Below, piece after piece: positions 26,949-41,193 of a DNA stretch of 64,000 bases. The notes under the pieces were generated by a model. That model had not been told where the DNA came from. It searched no databases and worked only from the letters and a program-made list of their open reading frames with translations. Every line of letters begins with the position of its first letter. The first letter of the stretch is position 1. Source of the DNA: Chrysomallon squamiferum (Eukaryota > Mollusca > Gastropoda > Neomphalida > Peltospiridae); assembly GCA_012295275.1 (NCBI GenBank), contig CM022665.1, positions 34,907,022 to 34,971,021 of the forward strand. Reading direction: 5' to 3'. Both the position numbers and the translations under genes were made by a program.

Positions 26949-27794
26949 AATGTTATAATTAACACTTGTTTATTCATAAAGTAATAGAATGTTAGAAAAA
27001 AAATTGGAAACTAATAATTGGATTTTCATTTAAATGTGCTTTCTACAGAATTTATTTGTAGTAAAAATCTTGTCTTAAACATTGGTAACTTATCTAGGGG
27101 AGAAAATTGGAAAGTAATTATTATCTTTTGAACTTGGAGAATAATGGCCATTTCAGTAACACAGTTCCAATGTCCATCTGCTCATTATTTCTGTATTTGA
27201 TAGTGATTCTTTATAGTGCCGTTAACAATTGTCTCACACTGGTTCTGCATGCACATAATCACTATGATCATCCAAATATGTTTTTATTCCTTGAAAAAAT
27301 AAACTTACGATATTATTCATTTTCAACTCTTTTTGTTTGTTTGTTTGAGTTCTTAAGATACTGCTGCAAAAACATATTGGTAAAAAAATTGCACAAAAAA
27401 CAAAATGTATTTCATTTGTAATACATCATGAATGTTTTAATGTTTTTTGTTTGTATTTTTTAAAGATAAACAAACAAAACATGGATTAACAAACTGCATA
27501 TTTGAAACTAATAGTCTTTAATTTTCAATACATGAAACCGCGTTTGTGATGTGTTTAAACATTACTTTGAGATGGTAGGACATCTCTGTGAAGGAAAAAA
27601 TGTCAATTCATTAATATATATATAATATATACCAACAACATGACTTAATTATGTATGATTTCATTATAAATGTAATCTATAATTGTTTTACTTTCTGAAG
27701 CCTTTCAGCAACAGATATTAAAAAACAAAAATAATAACAATTATAAAAAATACACCTGTTCAAAATAACAGAACAAGCAAATATAAAAGATGCT

Positions 27795-27800
27795 TTTATT
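27795..27800 (-). terminator. Candidate CUL5 poly(A) signal
   Basis: The plus strand TTTATT reads AATAAA on the minus strand, about 250 nt beyond the CUL5 stop at 28051. Confidence 0.45.
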
Positions 27801-28050
27801 GGTTTTTACTCCACCCAAGCCCACCCCACTAAATGCCAGCAGGTAATGCAATGGCTGTTTTTTTTTTCGGTATTATTTTGCACAAATTTAGAATCACAGT
27901 AAAAGCACAATATATTTTTTTACAATTTCAATAAATAATGGACAAATAAAATTCATTGGGTAGAAGATAGGAAAGCACTCTTCAGTTGTTTAAATGCCCA
28001 TGTCAGTGAGACATAACTAAGTTGCATATTTCTCTAACATTTGGTGGTCA

Positions 28051-29299
28051 TTATGCCATGTAAATGAACATGTTAATGTTGTCCTCGTCTCGTCGCATGT
28101 ACTTGTGTTCAATCAGCCATTCTATTTGTTCCTTGATCAGTTTTTTCGAGGGCAAGAACATGTTTTTAAGAATTTCAACAAGTTCAGTTTGTAAGGCAGC
28201 ATTTGTGATTCTTTTCCTCATCTTCATGATTTTCACTATAGCTTCCTGTAAATAACATGATATTCGGTGTAATACATAAAAATGTATTAGAAAAACTAGA
28301 AACATAACTTTAAGTTTACATTTACAAATAACCAAAACCCAAACCATATACTGAATCATTTCAATAAAAAAAATTTATTAATAATAAAAAAATCAAGATT
28401 TCATATTTGATAATTAAACTGAAACAGATAATTTACAATGATTGTTTTCTGGCTTCATTTCAAATTATTTTCTAAATCAAATCAGAGGGACAATAAATGG
28501 TTTAACTAATGTGACATTTAAAGCACATTTATACTAAGATGAATGGAAAAGGGAAAAGAAAAATTAACAAATGTTACTTATGGCTCTCCTCACCCATGTG
28601 AAGAAATTAAAATGTTCATGGACTATATTAATATTTACCTGCACTCGTAATATTCGTAATTGCATTATTCCCTCGTTGTCTTCCTCTTTGCTTTTCTCTG
28701 TGGAAAGCTGCAGACGACCAATGAGATTCATTTTACCTCTCTTCTGAATTTTCCCATTTTTACTGCAAAATAAAAAGATTGGATAAAATAAACTTGTTTA
28801 AAAATAATACCAATTTACAGAGACTTTAATATAGCATTTTCATCAACAAGATTAATCTAGAAAAATCCTAGTATTTAAATTTTAGTGACATCAAACATAA
28901 CATTATCACTTACTAACTACGTTATTAGGATTTTAATTCATTGTTGACATTCAGACATGAATCTGAATGTAAAATTTTTATTGTAAATCAACTACAAATT
29001 TTGAAATAAAACTGCAAAACAATTTTAAATTATACACGAAGGAATATAATTTAGGATGTGTTGTTACACTGTCTAGTTTCTAAAATTCATTTGCAATACA
29101 ATATTATTAACAACTAGAACATATATTTTCAGAGCATACACAATTTTTGTAAAAACATTTATTATTATTACACATACATCAAAGAAAAGTCCTGGTTGAC
29201 CCAGAACTGTGTGCTATCATCAAATTCCTTTGGTGATCTTGTTTCTGGCTCACAGACCAACACTTGCCTCTTTATTTTGGGAAAAGCTATAAGAGACTT

Positions 29300-29338
<39 letters not shown>

Positions 29339-32300
29339 TTAAATTCTACAAGCAAATTCAGGAAGAATACAAATGTTAAAAAAAAATAATTTTAATTTAT
29401 GATTTTAAATTGGAGGTTGTCAGTTACATACTGGATTAAATAACGTAAAGACAAGTAACTTTTTTTTATCCAAACCTAAATAAATTTTTGAATAAAAAAA
29501 CACATTTCTGATAGCTTTTGAAACATATAAAAAGTTTATTTGGAGAATAATTTTTAAAAACACAAAGTTGGTATAAAATTGTTTTTAAAAATTACAAATT
29601 TGATCACATAAACAAATGATTTACCCATAAAGTTTTCCTAAGTTCAGCATCTGGTAATTCTGTGGCTAGCTTCAAACTCTCATATGAAATTTTGTCTCGT
29701 GGTCTCTGATTCCAAGCAAATAAAACTCCCATTTGAAATGTGGTTACTTCAAGATCATAACGTCCAATGTCATTACAAAATGTGATCTGTTATCAGAAGA
29801 AATATTTATGTTTACAAATACCACATTCATCATATAATTACTAGCTCGCAGAGACTGACAATGACTGATGAAATAGGAAATTAGTATAACAGAATTCACT
29901 TGTGTGTACTTCTCACAGGAAAAATAAAAAATGATCTTATTCATCAATAATTTAAATGTAGTTTTAAATTCAACCCACTTGTTGATGCGCATATTCACAT
30001 TTGCAAATGTTCCATATTAAAAATCAAGTATCTTTAAAACCTGCTATTTTATATTTTCTTGACTGTTAGATGTCAAAGAACAAACAAACCAACAATAAAT
30101 GAAAAACATGTTAAAAAAGAAATGAGTATTTATTTACAATGCCATTAGACATGAGATGATGCCACTGTAGTTTACGTCCACTGTGTTTGTGTTTGTAGAA
30201 CTCTTCTACTTGTGGTATATAGTCTTCTAACTCCATTGGCAATGACACAGACACGCGGTCGCTGGTTCTAGCCCAGGCACCAGCATTCAGAATTTTAATG
30301 TTTATAGCATCTATGGAAGCAAATATAAAGTAAAAAGTGTTTTAATTTACCAATTAACTTATTACTGTTATTATTTTATTTTGTGTTGTCAGAATATAAA
30401 GCTTTCTAAAATAAAAAATTAATGATATTCTTTTAAATATGGTAAATGTCATTGATTTTGTAATCTGATTAAATGATAAAATATCTTAACATGTCTGCTT
30501 AATAAACATTTAAAAAAATATAATAACAGATAAATAATTAAAAAAAAAGTAATCTACACAATATACTTTTGCTAAAAAATTATATTTTGTATTACTATTT
30601 AACTAGTGGCACTATTATTGAATTCTTTCTTTCAAAAGTCCCATACAGTTTTAAAAATTCTGTTTATTTATTAAATCTATTTATTAAATTTGAATGTTGA
30701 TTATGCAAACCTGCTAATCCTTCATTGTTATTCCTGTGAGCATCTTTGAATTCAACGTTCAGATCTTCACTGACTTTGATATCCTGAAACATTCTTGCCA
30801 ATTTGTTTACATAATCTGCTGGCATTCCAACTTCCTGAAAGAAAAAATTAAAATTAAAATTAATGAGAATAATAATATGAAGAAATGTACAAATAACTGC
30901 AAAACAGAAAAGAAAAGTGAGTAACATTAAGTTTGGTTTTGGAAACAGAAATTAGAACCATTAACAACGGAGGTATGAAATCAGGTTTGTGTCAAAGATT
31001 ATATATTATGTCAGGTACCACCATTAACCTAGAAACTGAAAGCATGTACTTAATGTCTCACATTTATCAGAATTATATTAATAATTTTTGTGACATTTGC
31101 TGATGCAATTAGCAGATTGTTTCAAGTTCTATACATTGGTAATTTGCAGTATAACAGAAAGTGGCCTCCAGTATCTTAAAATTACTTTTACTGATGTTAT
31201 TTTCAAAGAGTTTGCTGATTTATATAATATGATTAAAAAGAGTGCATTGTTTGTTCAAAAACAATCAACAGTATTACTGAATATAAACATAATTTTTTTG
31301 CTCATTTTTCTTTTTTTTTATTATTTTGTGAATTTCTGTGAATTGTAGAATGATAAATATTTTGATTTTTATTTAAATTTCTCACCCTGAGCCATTCTAC
31401 CATGTTTTCTTCTTTCTCATTATCTGCTGATGTGTCAAGGATTAATCTGCGTGTGAGGTGGGCTTTGTGGTAACGCATGAATACATCTTTGTTCGTAACA
31501 TACTTCAATACTAACAACTAAAACACAAAAATTTATAAATGAGGTAACAGTGAAATTTATATCTAGACAAAAGTTTGTAAAGTACACAGAATTTTCTTTA
31601 AAGAAATCCAAAAACAAAAAAGAAGAAAAAGAAATATTTTTTAATTTTGAGAACTGCATTTAAAAAACCAGAAAGAAATATTACATCTAAAAATTAATCT
31701 AAAGAGTGCTATTCATGCAGAAAATTAATATTAGATGAATTTTCCTTTTCTGTCATACTCAGAAACAGATATTTATAGTAAAATTAAAACACTTACCACA
31801 TCTCTAAGTTTCATTTCCACTTCTTCAGAGGTCAGTTTTTTACTAAGAGGAGTTTTTCTCAACAACATATCACAGTAGTTTGCAAGTAGTTCAGGACATT
31901 TGGACTCTGGTTGGGTCTTAGCCCAAACTCTGCAACATAAAGATACATATTATTATGTTCTCTATAACTGTCAAACACAAAGAAAACATTAATCGTTCCA
32001 GAAAATTAAGAATTTATTATATTAAAAAGGAAGATTTTATTCTGACATTTGTCTGCCTTTGTTTTTTTACATTAATGAAATCTATGATTTTGCAGATTTA
32101 AAATTTTTCATCTTATTACTAAACATTTTTGAAAATATGACAAATCAATATTTTGGTCAGCTGAGGCGATTTATTATATAAAACAAAGTGATGTGGTTAT
32201 AAATGGATAACATTTTCTATAAACAAATTAAAATGAAAATTATGTTCAACTCACCCTTTATTCTTCATAGGAATTTCTAATTTAAATACTGAAGTGTCAT

Positions 32301-35300
32301 TCACAACATTCTTGTAGGCCTGCAAAACATACATTCAACAATGAACAGGTAGCAAACACAATTCATAATAGCATTTAGTAACATCAATAACTTCAAAATA
32401 GGGACATCGTTAAAAAATATATTTATTTAGATTTGATGGATAATTTTATAAAAAAATGAAATCATGTTTTAACAGTTAATCATTTTAATAATACTTTGAT
32501 TTAAAGGATATTTTTACATAAATGTGAAATTGATGGCTTACATGATTTAACAGTCGATAGTTTCAGTAATTATGTAATCTGTGTAAGTAAGCTTACTTTA
32601 TCTCTAGAAGTCAGAAATCGTGGATCATCATTGAAAGCTTCTCTGACTAGTGTGCTGAACCTGTTGAACAAATCTAACAGCTGTTCAACATACTTTTCTG
32701 AGTCCTAATAAAAACAGAAACAAAGAAGTCATCATATAATGTTTGTAGAATCCAAGGCAAAGAACAAAACAAAACAACAAAACAACAATCTCATCTACCT
32801 GCTGTGAGTGAATTCTGTTACATTTAAAACTGATTTACAATTTAGTTACATTATTATAATTTTTCAGTGCAGAAGAAAATGTTACTTTTTAAACTAATTT
32901 ATAATCTATTACATTTTTACAATTTTTAAATATTTTGAAGATTCTATTATAGAAGAAAAGCATCTGGATTGGAATAGAATAAGATCAGAAATTCATGATG
33001 TTGTATCAATAAGTTGCAAGCTATTTCACAATTTTGTAAAAACACATAGCATTATCTAGAAATTTGTTAAAAAACCCCAACAAATAATAAATAAATAAAA
33101 ATAAATAAAAGAAGCTCATTAAAAAAATAAATTAACCACTTGGGCCTGGGTCATCACTTGAGTGATGACACAGTTTGCCTCAGGCCAGGAAACTAACAGT
33201 TGAGTGATAATAATGATTGGTTTGATTGCTCTGATTAGTATATTTTAATTAAGGTTTAGAACTGATATTTTGGTTGATGAACTTCAGTCATTGAGTGAGA
33301 GTCACTGCACCAAGTAGCAATTCACTCAGCTTGTTATAGTGGGAGTCTGCAATCATCCTGTACACCTCTATTCTACTGAAAATAGTGCCTTCAGTAAACA
33401 TTCAAGCAATTCAAGCAATTATACAGTTGATGACACCATTAGTCAACAATGTGGTAAATTCAAAACACTGTAGGTATGATGAAACATTACAACACTTGCA
33501 ATGGAAACTTTCATTCTTTTTTTTTTCTCTGCTCCTGTAGCAGATGTGGCAGGTGCAAAGTGGATACACTACCAGAAGATGGCACCCGGTCAAGCGAGCT
33601 CATCTTTTAACATGGGCCAGATTCACTGTCTCTGTGGACAGATGAAGGAAAGAAGGGTGTGTGAAGTTTGACCATTATCCTGTGGCAAGGTTGTTCAAGT
33701 ACACATTCACAAGTGTAGTCCATAAAATTAAAAAATAATATTATGTATAATTTAACAGTCTTCCTGCTTGACTGATAAGATATAGGGAGTTAGTCCAAAA
33801 AATCCATTGAGCTTCCTTGATTCTGCACCAAAGTAAAGCCAAATCTGTTGAGATTAGCAGTTAAGTGCCATTTCTGAGATGTTGGTATGATGTGATTCCG
33901 ATATATTTATCTAATTCTGTGTACACCCAATACCATCTCCAGCAAATCTCAGCCTTTTCAGTGGAAACTTCTATTGAAATTTGAATCGGCCCTGAATTTC
34001 AGGAGCTTCAGGTCTGCTATCAGTGCAATATTTGATCTTTTCAAGAGAGTACAACAGTATGATCCAGAATGGGATGTAATTTATATATCCTGTCAGTTTC
34101 ATTGAACTCCATCTCTTTGTCATCCCAGAAGTGGAGCCAGGAAATGATGTCCAAGAATCAGTTCCTTGGCACTGTCTCTATGAAAATATTTGAAGCGATG
34201 AACGAGTCAGTCAACCAATGCTGCCACATCTTGGTTTTGGATTGATGCCCACAGTTCCAAGCTCTATGATGGCTGTAGGCTTTGCAGTATTGGATGCTGA
34301 CATTGGTAGAGATTCATTTCTAGGACCAACAAATTTACCAAATCATCCAAGAAATATTCTTGCAAACAAATTCAGGTCAGAGTAGTAGCATCCTCATCCA
34401 TGTGTTTGATACTGATGGTCATATGGCTGTTGAAGGTAAACTTCTTTGGATGAAATTTCACATTCCTCAAGTTACAATGAGGTCAAATTCTGTCCAGCAC
34501 ATGAAGTAGATAGCTGCAGTTTTCTGCCAGATGAATGCATTGGAATGCCCAACCACAGCTTGACAGGTCAAGTGCTTCATCATGTGGCAGTGAGGGGAAT
34601 GCAGTGATATTGTCCAGATTCAAAAATTTTACAAATTGTTAAGTGAATTTCAGCCCAGTAAAATTTAGAATAATTATTCTGACATGTTCTCGGAAAAAGG
34701 CAAAGGTAGTCACTTATAGTTCAACAATTATGTAATTCAAACTACCAGATACAATACAAATAATCTGATTCAGAAACATTTGCTTTTGAATCATCTCAAT
34801 AATGTCGGGTTTCAACATTTTAAGAGCACATACTCTAATGTATTGATTGATCTTTTCAGTAGAATGCAGCTATGCAGGGTACAGCATAATTTCATATTCC
34901 CATTACAGTTGTGTGAATACTCAGCACAGTGTCTCCCAGCTAACTACCTGAGCAGCCGGGCCCAAGGGGATAAAAAAAAAACAATAACCAAAAAACCCAC
35001 CTAGATATATGACCCAAGAGCCATCTAAATAATATTTTATGTAATTAATGTATAAAATTGAATCAGACGAGAAGACTAACTGTGGTTATAGTTTCAGCTG
35101 AAGCCATCATGTCTGCCAAACCTTGACTGACAATATGAGCTTCTAGGTCATACAGCATTGGGGTAATGCCATCAGCCACCCTGTCCATCAAACTGAACAT
35201 CAGACGCAACTCTGAAATTGTGAATTTTTTTAATTGGAACATGTGAAAGAAATTAGCAAACAACGTAATATGCATGTTAGAAAATAGGTACATTTAAACT

Positions 35301-38300
35301 ATTTTGCAGAACTATACATTTAGTAGATTACATTGTAAATCCCCAGTTTTAATAAATTTTGTATAATAAAATAATTCATCACCTGAACCTTCAATGTGAA
35401 ATTTTATGAATATGGTGGATTAAATTATTTCCTAAAAATGTAAATAAATTTGACTGTACCAGCTAATTCATTTGAAATTAATAGTATTCTTTTTTCAAAA
35501 AAAGGGGATAATTTCATGTCTAAGCTAATCTATTTAATTCAGCTAATAACAAAATTTTAGATACAATTGACAAATTAAAAAAACATCTGTCTCCAGAACT
35601 AAATGCTAATCTCATTTTAATTATCATCAAGTATATCTTTCTCAAATACAACTCAATTTAAAATTTAAAAAAAGATAATAAAAAATTATTTTAAATACCC
35701 AGGAAAAAACATTTATTAAGGTGTTCATACTTTCTGTTTCATTATGCTTGATCATATAGGCACATTCCTGAAGAATTGTTTCTTTAAAGTCTGTGACAAG
35801 AACACGAACACAACATTCAGATAACTGCAAAACAAGGAATATTTATCAGATATAATCATTTTTATTGTTAAAATTTGATTTTTTTAATTTAAATTTTTTG
35901 ACTAGAACTAATTTTTGTCACAGTTAAATATTAATGGACTTCATGAAATACTGAAACAATAAACAGCTACAAATAAAACATCAGCAGTAATCAAAGTATT
36001 GACAAGTCAGCTGAAAGATTTTAGTTCCTTACACCAGTTCCCACTCATTTTCTAACTTGGATTATCTAATAAATACAAAATTTTAAAAAAAAAACAACAA
36101 CACCAAAACTTCCTGAATCAAAATAATTGATTTGTTACACATAAATTCCAGTCAAAAACTTACTGCAGCCACTGAATTGCATCCATATCCAATCTCAAGA
36201 TAACGCCTTGCCCTGGATTCTTCTTCTTTAAGCTTTGCATCAGCATATCTCATATAGTTTTGTACACCATTGTCTTCAAGGTAATGTGGTGCTTTCACTT
36301 TGTAGAACGACTCTGTAGCATCTAAATATGCCTTTTCAAAATTGTCTCTGTATATTTTTAACTTGTCTTCCATATCAGAACTGAGGTTAACTGAAAATGT
36401 AGTGTGTAAAATGTAAATCAAAATGTAACTGGTAACGATGTTTTCACAGAACTAATACATTCTTAAACATGTTTTATATTTTAAATGAATATATAAAATA
36501 TTTTATGAAAGGAGATTCTCTAAACAAAAAAAACAACTGATTTTGCTATATTACATAATTCAAACAATGGCAGATCACATAATAACCTTGTTATATAAAT
36601 TGTTATATTTATATTTTTTGATACATTACCTAATAAAAAGATATGTAAATTTACCATAAGATTCCCTGACTCCAATGACCAACTGAGAATCAAATGCTTC
36701 ACCATTTCTTTCAGCATGTACAAGTTTCATTGCACTGTCCTGCAATCTCTGCTTGATGTTTGAGAATATGCTTTGATTCCAGCTGTCCAGCATTAACTAA
36801 AATAAACATTATGAATTTAGTTGGGATTTTTGTTGTTTGTTGTGGTTTTTTTAATTTTTAAATATAAAATTCTTTACATCAACATAAAGCAGAAATGCAA
36901 AAAATTATAACTGGTTCACAAAATATAACAGCAGCTCTGGTTGTTCCATCCCGAAATTCGTAGAATAAAATATGTTCAATTCCACTATCTATGTTCAACC
37001 TCAATTAGAATTTCTGATATAAGACTGCCTTGTTGTGATTCTGCGATAAAAAACAGAATGACAAACTAAACAGTATAGTATTAATACATTTTAGACATCT
37101 CCTGAAATCAATCTAAATTATTACTTTTCTAACAAGACTTTCATCTACTCCCTGTTGTTTCTTTGGCATGCTGCTGTGAAGTTTCCCTAGCAAGTTAGCC
37201 TCTAGTTGATTAAATGGGCTTGGTAGGTAGTTACACTGTGTGAAAAACTTTCCCCATTCTGCTATGTATGCTCTCAACAATGCTGAATCTTCTTTGTGTT
37301 GGAGAACTCTCTGCAAGAAAAATAAAAACAAACAAAAAAAACAACATGATTTCAGTTTTCAATAATAAAATGATATAACCATCTTTAATATTATTTACAC
37401 AATATTATTTTTTTTCTTATGAAACCATATATATTACATTTTAGAAAATAAATTTAGCTTTGCTAACTTGTCTAATATCACTGTGAGAACTCTTCAATAA
37501 AAAGTCAAGTGAAATGAAATATTTGAAGAAATTATGTTCATATTTTAATTGGCAATTTCAGAACATAGTAATTAGTCATTAATAATTGTCTATCATTTAT
37601 TTTCTTCACTGAATTACAATGACTTACAGCTTGAGCCTGTCGAATGAAATCAAGAATGTCATCCTGTAGATGTTGATAAATCTTTGGTGGTCCATCTTTC
37701 TCATCCCACATACAAACAGAATGTACAGCCCTAAAACACAAATCACATACACAGCATGGTATTAACAAGTCTCAATCCAAAAACCACTATTCCAGCTTTG
37801 TAAACAATTAACAGTATGGGATATGATGGAATCAGATATGAAAGTTTATAAATGGTATTAATATTTTATTATTAATGCTGACATTCTTCACATTGAAACA
37901 GTATTTATATGATTTTAAGATGGATGTAGCAGAATTAAAACTTCTCTCACCAGAACAAACCATGCCACTCATCCCTTGTAACCGCCTCTTGTCTCAACAG
38001 CTTCAACACTGTTGGACGCATGCTTGGCCATTTGTCCTCAAAACGGCACTGGCCCTGTTGCTGTAAAATAATAAATGTAAAATTAATTAAACCATAAAAA
38101 TCTGCAGGATACAATAACTCATTATTACATATTTTTGTTAAGAATAAATTTGGTGGTATCTTAAGGTATCTCAATATTAATGGTTATTATCTGTCAAACA
38201 CAGTCTTAGTATAACAATAATTAATATGAAAAAAACATTTAAAAAAAACAAACATTTAATAGCATAAGATCTTTTGTATTGCACTTTCTTATAAAGAAAG

Positions 38301-40457
38301 TAAGGACATACTAATGCATTTGATAAAATAGTTTGGCCTCTGGCTTATCAGTCAACCTTACTCAAATAACCTTACTCAAAAAACTACAGCAATCTAACAT
38401 GTAGCAAGATTTTTTTGATTTTTTCTTTTATATATATATATATATATATGTTGTTTAAGTTTCTGACTAACAGTCAAATATCTGAGATGTATTTAATTCA
38501 TTAGAATATGACACTGACTACAAAAGGACATGTAACTTTCCTTTACTGCTGAACTAAGTCTGTATGGATAGCATGTATTTAGTTAGCATTATTAATTTTA
38601 TTTGTCATGTCTGATAAAAGCATACATTTAATAATTACTAAATTATTCTACCATTTTGGATGAATTTAAAGGAATATAGCAACAGTGAACGACGTAAGAC
38701 ATAGCTTGACCTTAGTGGTTACTCAAGTTTCCACTTTGTTCTTCTGCCTGTCCAATGACATACAATTTTCAAAATGGTTTGTTCATGTGTGCCTTTCCTG
38801 ACAAGAATCTGACACTGTAACAGCCCCTGCACACCAGACATATTTCAACAAGATTTTTGCTGCATTGCTTGTGCATCAGTCCTTGTACACAAAATGTGAT
38901 TTTTGTTGTTTTTTTTGGTGCAATTTCACAAATACATACATTAACTCTGACTAGGTAATTCCCATTAATATCAGGCACAACAAAAATTAATATTAACAGA
39001 TTTTGGCAAAAGTATGCTGTATTAATATTTATAGAATAGTAATCATTAAAATTAAAATTATTGTACTTTCCAAGCAAGGTATGGCTTCATATTATTTTCC
39101 TGTACTCCATAATCTTTGTAGGATTGTTAGGCTTTGTTGTATAGTATTTCATGTTTTTGTTCAATGTCTTGCAAGATGAAATCCAGATCAGGAGAAATCA
39201 CCTCATGATTGAATGTGTGCGATGTCAAAATCTATATTTAGCATATAATAATGCAAAATAATTTCTATATCCAAAAACTGTTGTGTAAATCATGGCATCA
39301 CTTGTGTTTGGTGTGCAAGCCTCAATGTGAATGTCTGTTTTCTATATCATGGAAAAAATGGTTATATTTGCTTTGAAAATGACATATGTATGTGCAAGGG
39401 TCCTAACAGTTTCCATTTTTTTCTATGACATGTGTCACAGAACAGAGATTGCACAGTATGATTGTGACAAGTGTTTCACCATTATTTAATCTCAAATTTC
39501 AAATTTCAGCAGCAAAACAATAAAAAAAATTTAGATAACAGAAAGAAGAGACAGGTATGAAAAAAATAAATTGGTCAAGAGTTTTTATGCTGTCATGGTA
39601 AAGAGTATGAAAGGGTGACATTCAATGAAGAAAAACAAAATGCTATTTTTAGTATACAATGTATAAAAATTGCAGACTGGAAATAAAAAAATGGATAATT
39701 GCATGTAAAATTTTATTATTGGGCAACCACAATAAAGGTTAAGATCAAGGCCTGTAGGTGACTATCTCTGATATTGTAACCAAATTTTTATCCATTCATT
39801 TCGGGTTCAGCATATTTGTTGCATTCTCAAGAAAAAAACTCAAAGCTCACAACATTACAACAACAAAAAATGCAATCAACTGAAAATCAATTAATCATCA
39901 ACATTGGACATCTGATTAAATTGTCTGTCAGCTATTATTGTCTGATATCTTTATTTTTTATTACTCAGAATCTCTCGCAATTTAAAAAAAAAAAACTGAT
40001 GCATGCCATCAGCAGACTGATTCACAGAGTCTGACTGTGGAAGTATTTTCTGCTTGTAGTTATACTGTGCATCTACTTAAACGTCTGAAAACTGTTTAAC
40101 GTTCTGTTACAAAGTTTAACTATTAGTATTACTGTACATAACGCAGACTATTACATTATTAGCATATACAATACGTATTCTATTTAACCTAACAAACTAT
40201 TTGTTGACCTTGCATTTGTTTCCTTGGGGGCTTTTTTTGTACAATCAATCGAACAGGAATTATATGCAATAATTAAAAAGACATCAAAACTAAAAACCCT
40301 TGCCACATGATATATATGCTTAAATTATTAAGTCACCAATATTGAATGTTAACAAGAACACACAGATAACAGATAAACGATCTAAGAGAAAGTAAGAAAG
40401 AAAAAAAAACAACAACAAAGGATAAGGTAGAGAAACACTTACTCCTAACATCGCCAT
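28051..40457 (-). CDS. CUL5: Cullin-5, complete, 18 exons
   Basis: CUL5 is the scaffold of Elongin B/C-SOCS-box ubiquitin ligases with RBX2. Exons (high to low): 40457-40443, 38060-37951, 37730-37628, 37310-37125, 36796-36655, 36390-36164, 35824-35731, 35211-35081, 32704-32597, 32319-32255, 31929-31797, 31517-31386, 30834-30711, 30310-30138, 29786-29625, 29296-29178, 28762-28639, 28245-28051. They total 2343 nt, 780 aa, the same length as human CUL5. Diagnostic blocks are FEDKWPSMRPTVLKLLRQE at the N-terminus, KIYRDNFEKAYLD, DVFMRYHKAHLTRRLILD and EVGMPADYVNKLARMFQDIK in the cullin homology domain, and the C-terminal winged helix IVKIMKMRKRITN ending in FIYMA. The predicted neddylated Lys is residue 724 (K of IMK). 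These match CUL5 rather than CUL1-4. Exon 1 codes only five residues. Confidence 0.96.
29301..29334. repeat. 34-nt poly(A)/poly(T) at a CUL5 splice acceptor
   Basis: On the minus strand this is an unbroken T34 tract followed by GAAG and then exon 16 (from 29296), so it acts as the polypyrimidine tract of that acceptor. Confidence 0.85.
33136..34969 (-). mobile_element. Degenerate piggyBac-family transposon in CUL5 intron 8
   Basis: Both ends are recognisable. The left end CCACTTGGGCCTGG (33136-33149) follows TTAA (33132-33135), the piggyBac target. The right end (34956-34969), reverse complemented, reads CCCCTTGGGCCCGG, a 12 of 14 match, and is followed by ATAA, a likely decayed TTAA. The left end also has a subterminal stem TCATCACT/AGTGATGA (about 33151-33168). 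The minus strand holds transposase pieces in shifting frames with stops: NETDRIYKLHPILDH near 34107-34063, like the piggyBac DRLYKIRPILD block, and a Cys-rich tail CHICYRS...FHCKCC...CFE near 33555-33455, like the terminal zinc-binding domain. It cannot be active. Base composition is less AT-rich than the surrounding intron. Confidence 0.75.
33455..34200 (-). pseudogene. piggyBac transposase remnant (broken)
   Basis: Fragments of DDE_Tnp_1_7-type transposase on the minus strand, in several frames with many stops. The N-terminal side shows a DIISWLHFWDD block and NETDRIYKLHPILDH; the C-terminal side shows the Cys pairs of the terminal zinc domain. The catalytic region between them is too decayed to read with confidence. 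Confidence 0.65.
38061..40442 (-). other. CUL5 intron 1
   Basis: About 2.4 kb between the five-codon first exon and exon 2. It includes a (TA)n tract at about 38430-38449. The open frame 39077-38769 (minus) has no recognisable similarity. No coding exon seen. Confidence 0.6.
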
Positions 40458-40772
40458 GTTTGTAGGCGAATTATTCTCATTCCTTCTTTTCAGAGCATCG
40501 TAGATATTCAAAATTAGATCTTGAAAATTTATAAATAGGAACAATTATTTTGATAGCCTTTTCTTATAATAATTACACTTTCGTTTATTAATTATAGTTT
40601 CATTATTATTGTTAAATATGAGTCCTTAGCTAGATAGTTTGTTAACAGAAAGGATAGTTCTAGAATCGGAATAGAATTAGAAATAAATGTATTACTATTA
40701 GCATATTTGTTGTTGTTGTTGCTGTTGTTGTTGTTGTTATTATTATTATTATTATTATTGCTGTTGTTGTTG

Positions 40773-40803
<31 letters not shown>

Positions 40804-40808
40804 GGTTG

Positions 40809-40855
<47 letters not shown>

Positions 40856-41193
40856 TAAAATCATCTTCTCTCATGAATAGCTGATGCCGTGATACGGTGA
40901 TGGGTAGATAGATTTTGATCGCTATGATATAGAAAATGTATTAGAGAAATTTACCAATTTTTGCATTATCAAACAAATTTTATAAGAAACTTTTGAAACT
41001 AATGTGAAATATACGAGTTAATAAAAATAACTTATATGTCTAATCGTGCCAGATTTTAATGAAAAAAATATTATGCAAATTTAGTGTTCACGCTTTACCT
41101 GATTTGTTGGTCTGTTACCGTTTACAGGCGGTGCGCAACGACTGTAAAAATATATACGGAGCATAAATAACGTTGACACCGCAGGCTGAAAAC
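40458..41193. promoter_or_regulatory. Shared bidirectional promoter region, CUL5 / VBP1
   Basis: 736 bp separate the CUL5 ATG (minus, 40457) from the VBP1 ATG (plus, 41194). It contains the compound trinucleotide repeat at about 40708-40857 and a unique half (about 40860-41190). No TATA box is obvious. Start sites are unknown. Confidence 0.5.
40708..40857. repeat. Compound (GTT)n(ATT)n microsatellite
   Basis: Alternating blocks of GTT and ATT units with a few GCT and GGT interruptions. On the minus strand it gives a spurious poly-Asn open frame (40864-40592). It lies between the divergent CUL5 and VBP1 genes. Confidence 0.9.

Noticed and set aside
38769-39077. 102-codon minus-strand frame in CUL5 intron 1
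   Set aside because: CUL5 is complete without it (780 codons), and no similarity is recognised.
40592-40864. Poly-Asn open frame on the minus strand
   Set aside because: It is the translation of the GTT/ATT microsatellite and has no other coding features.
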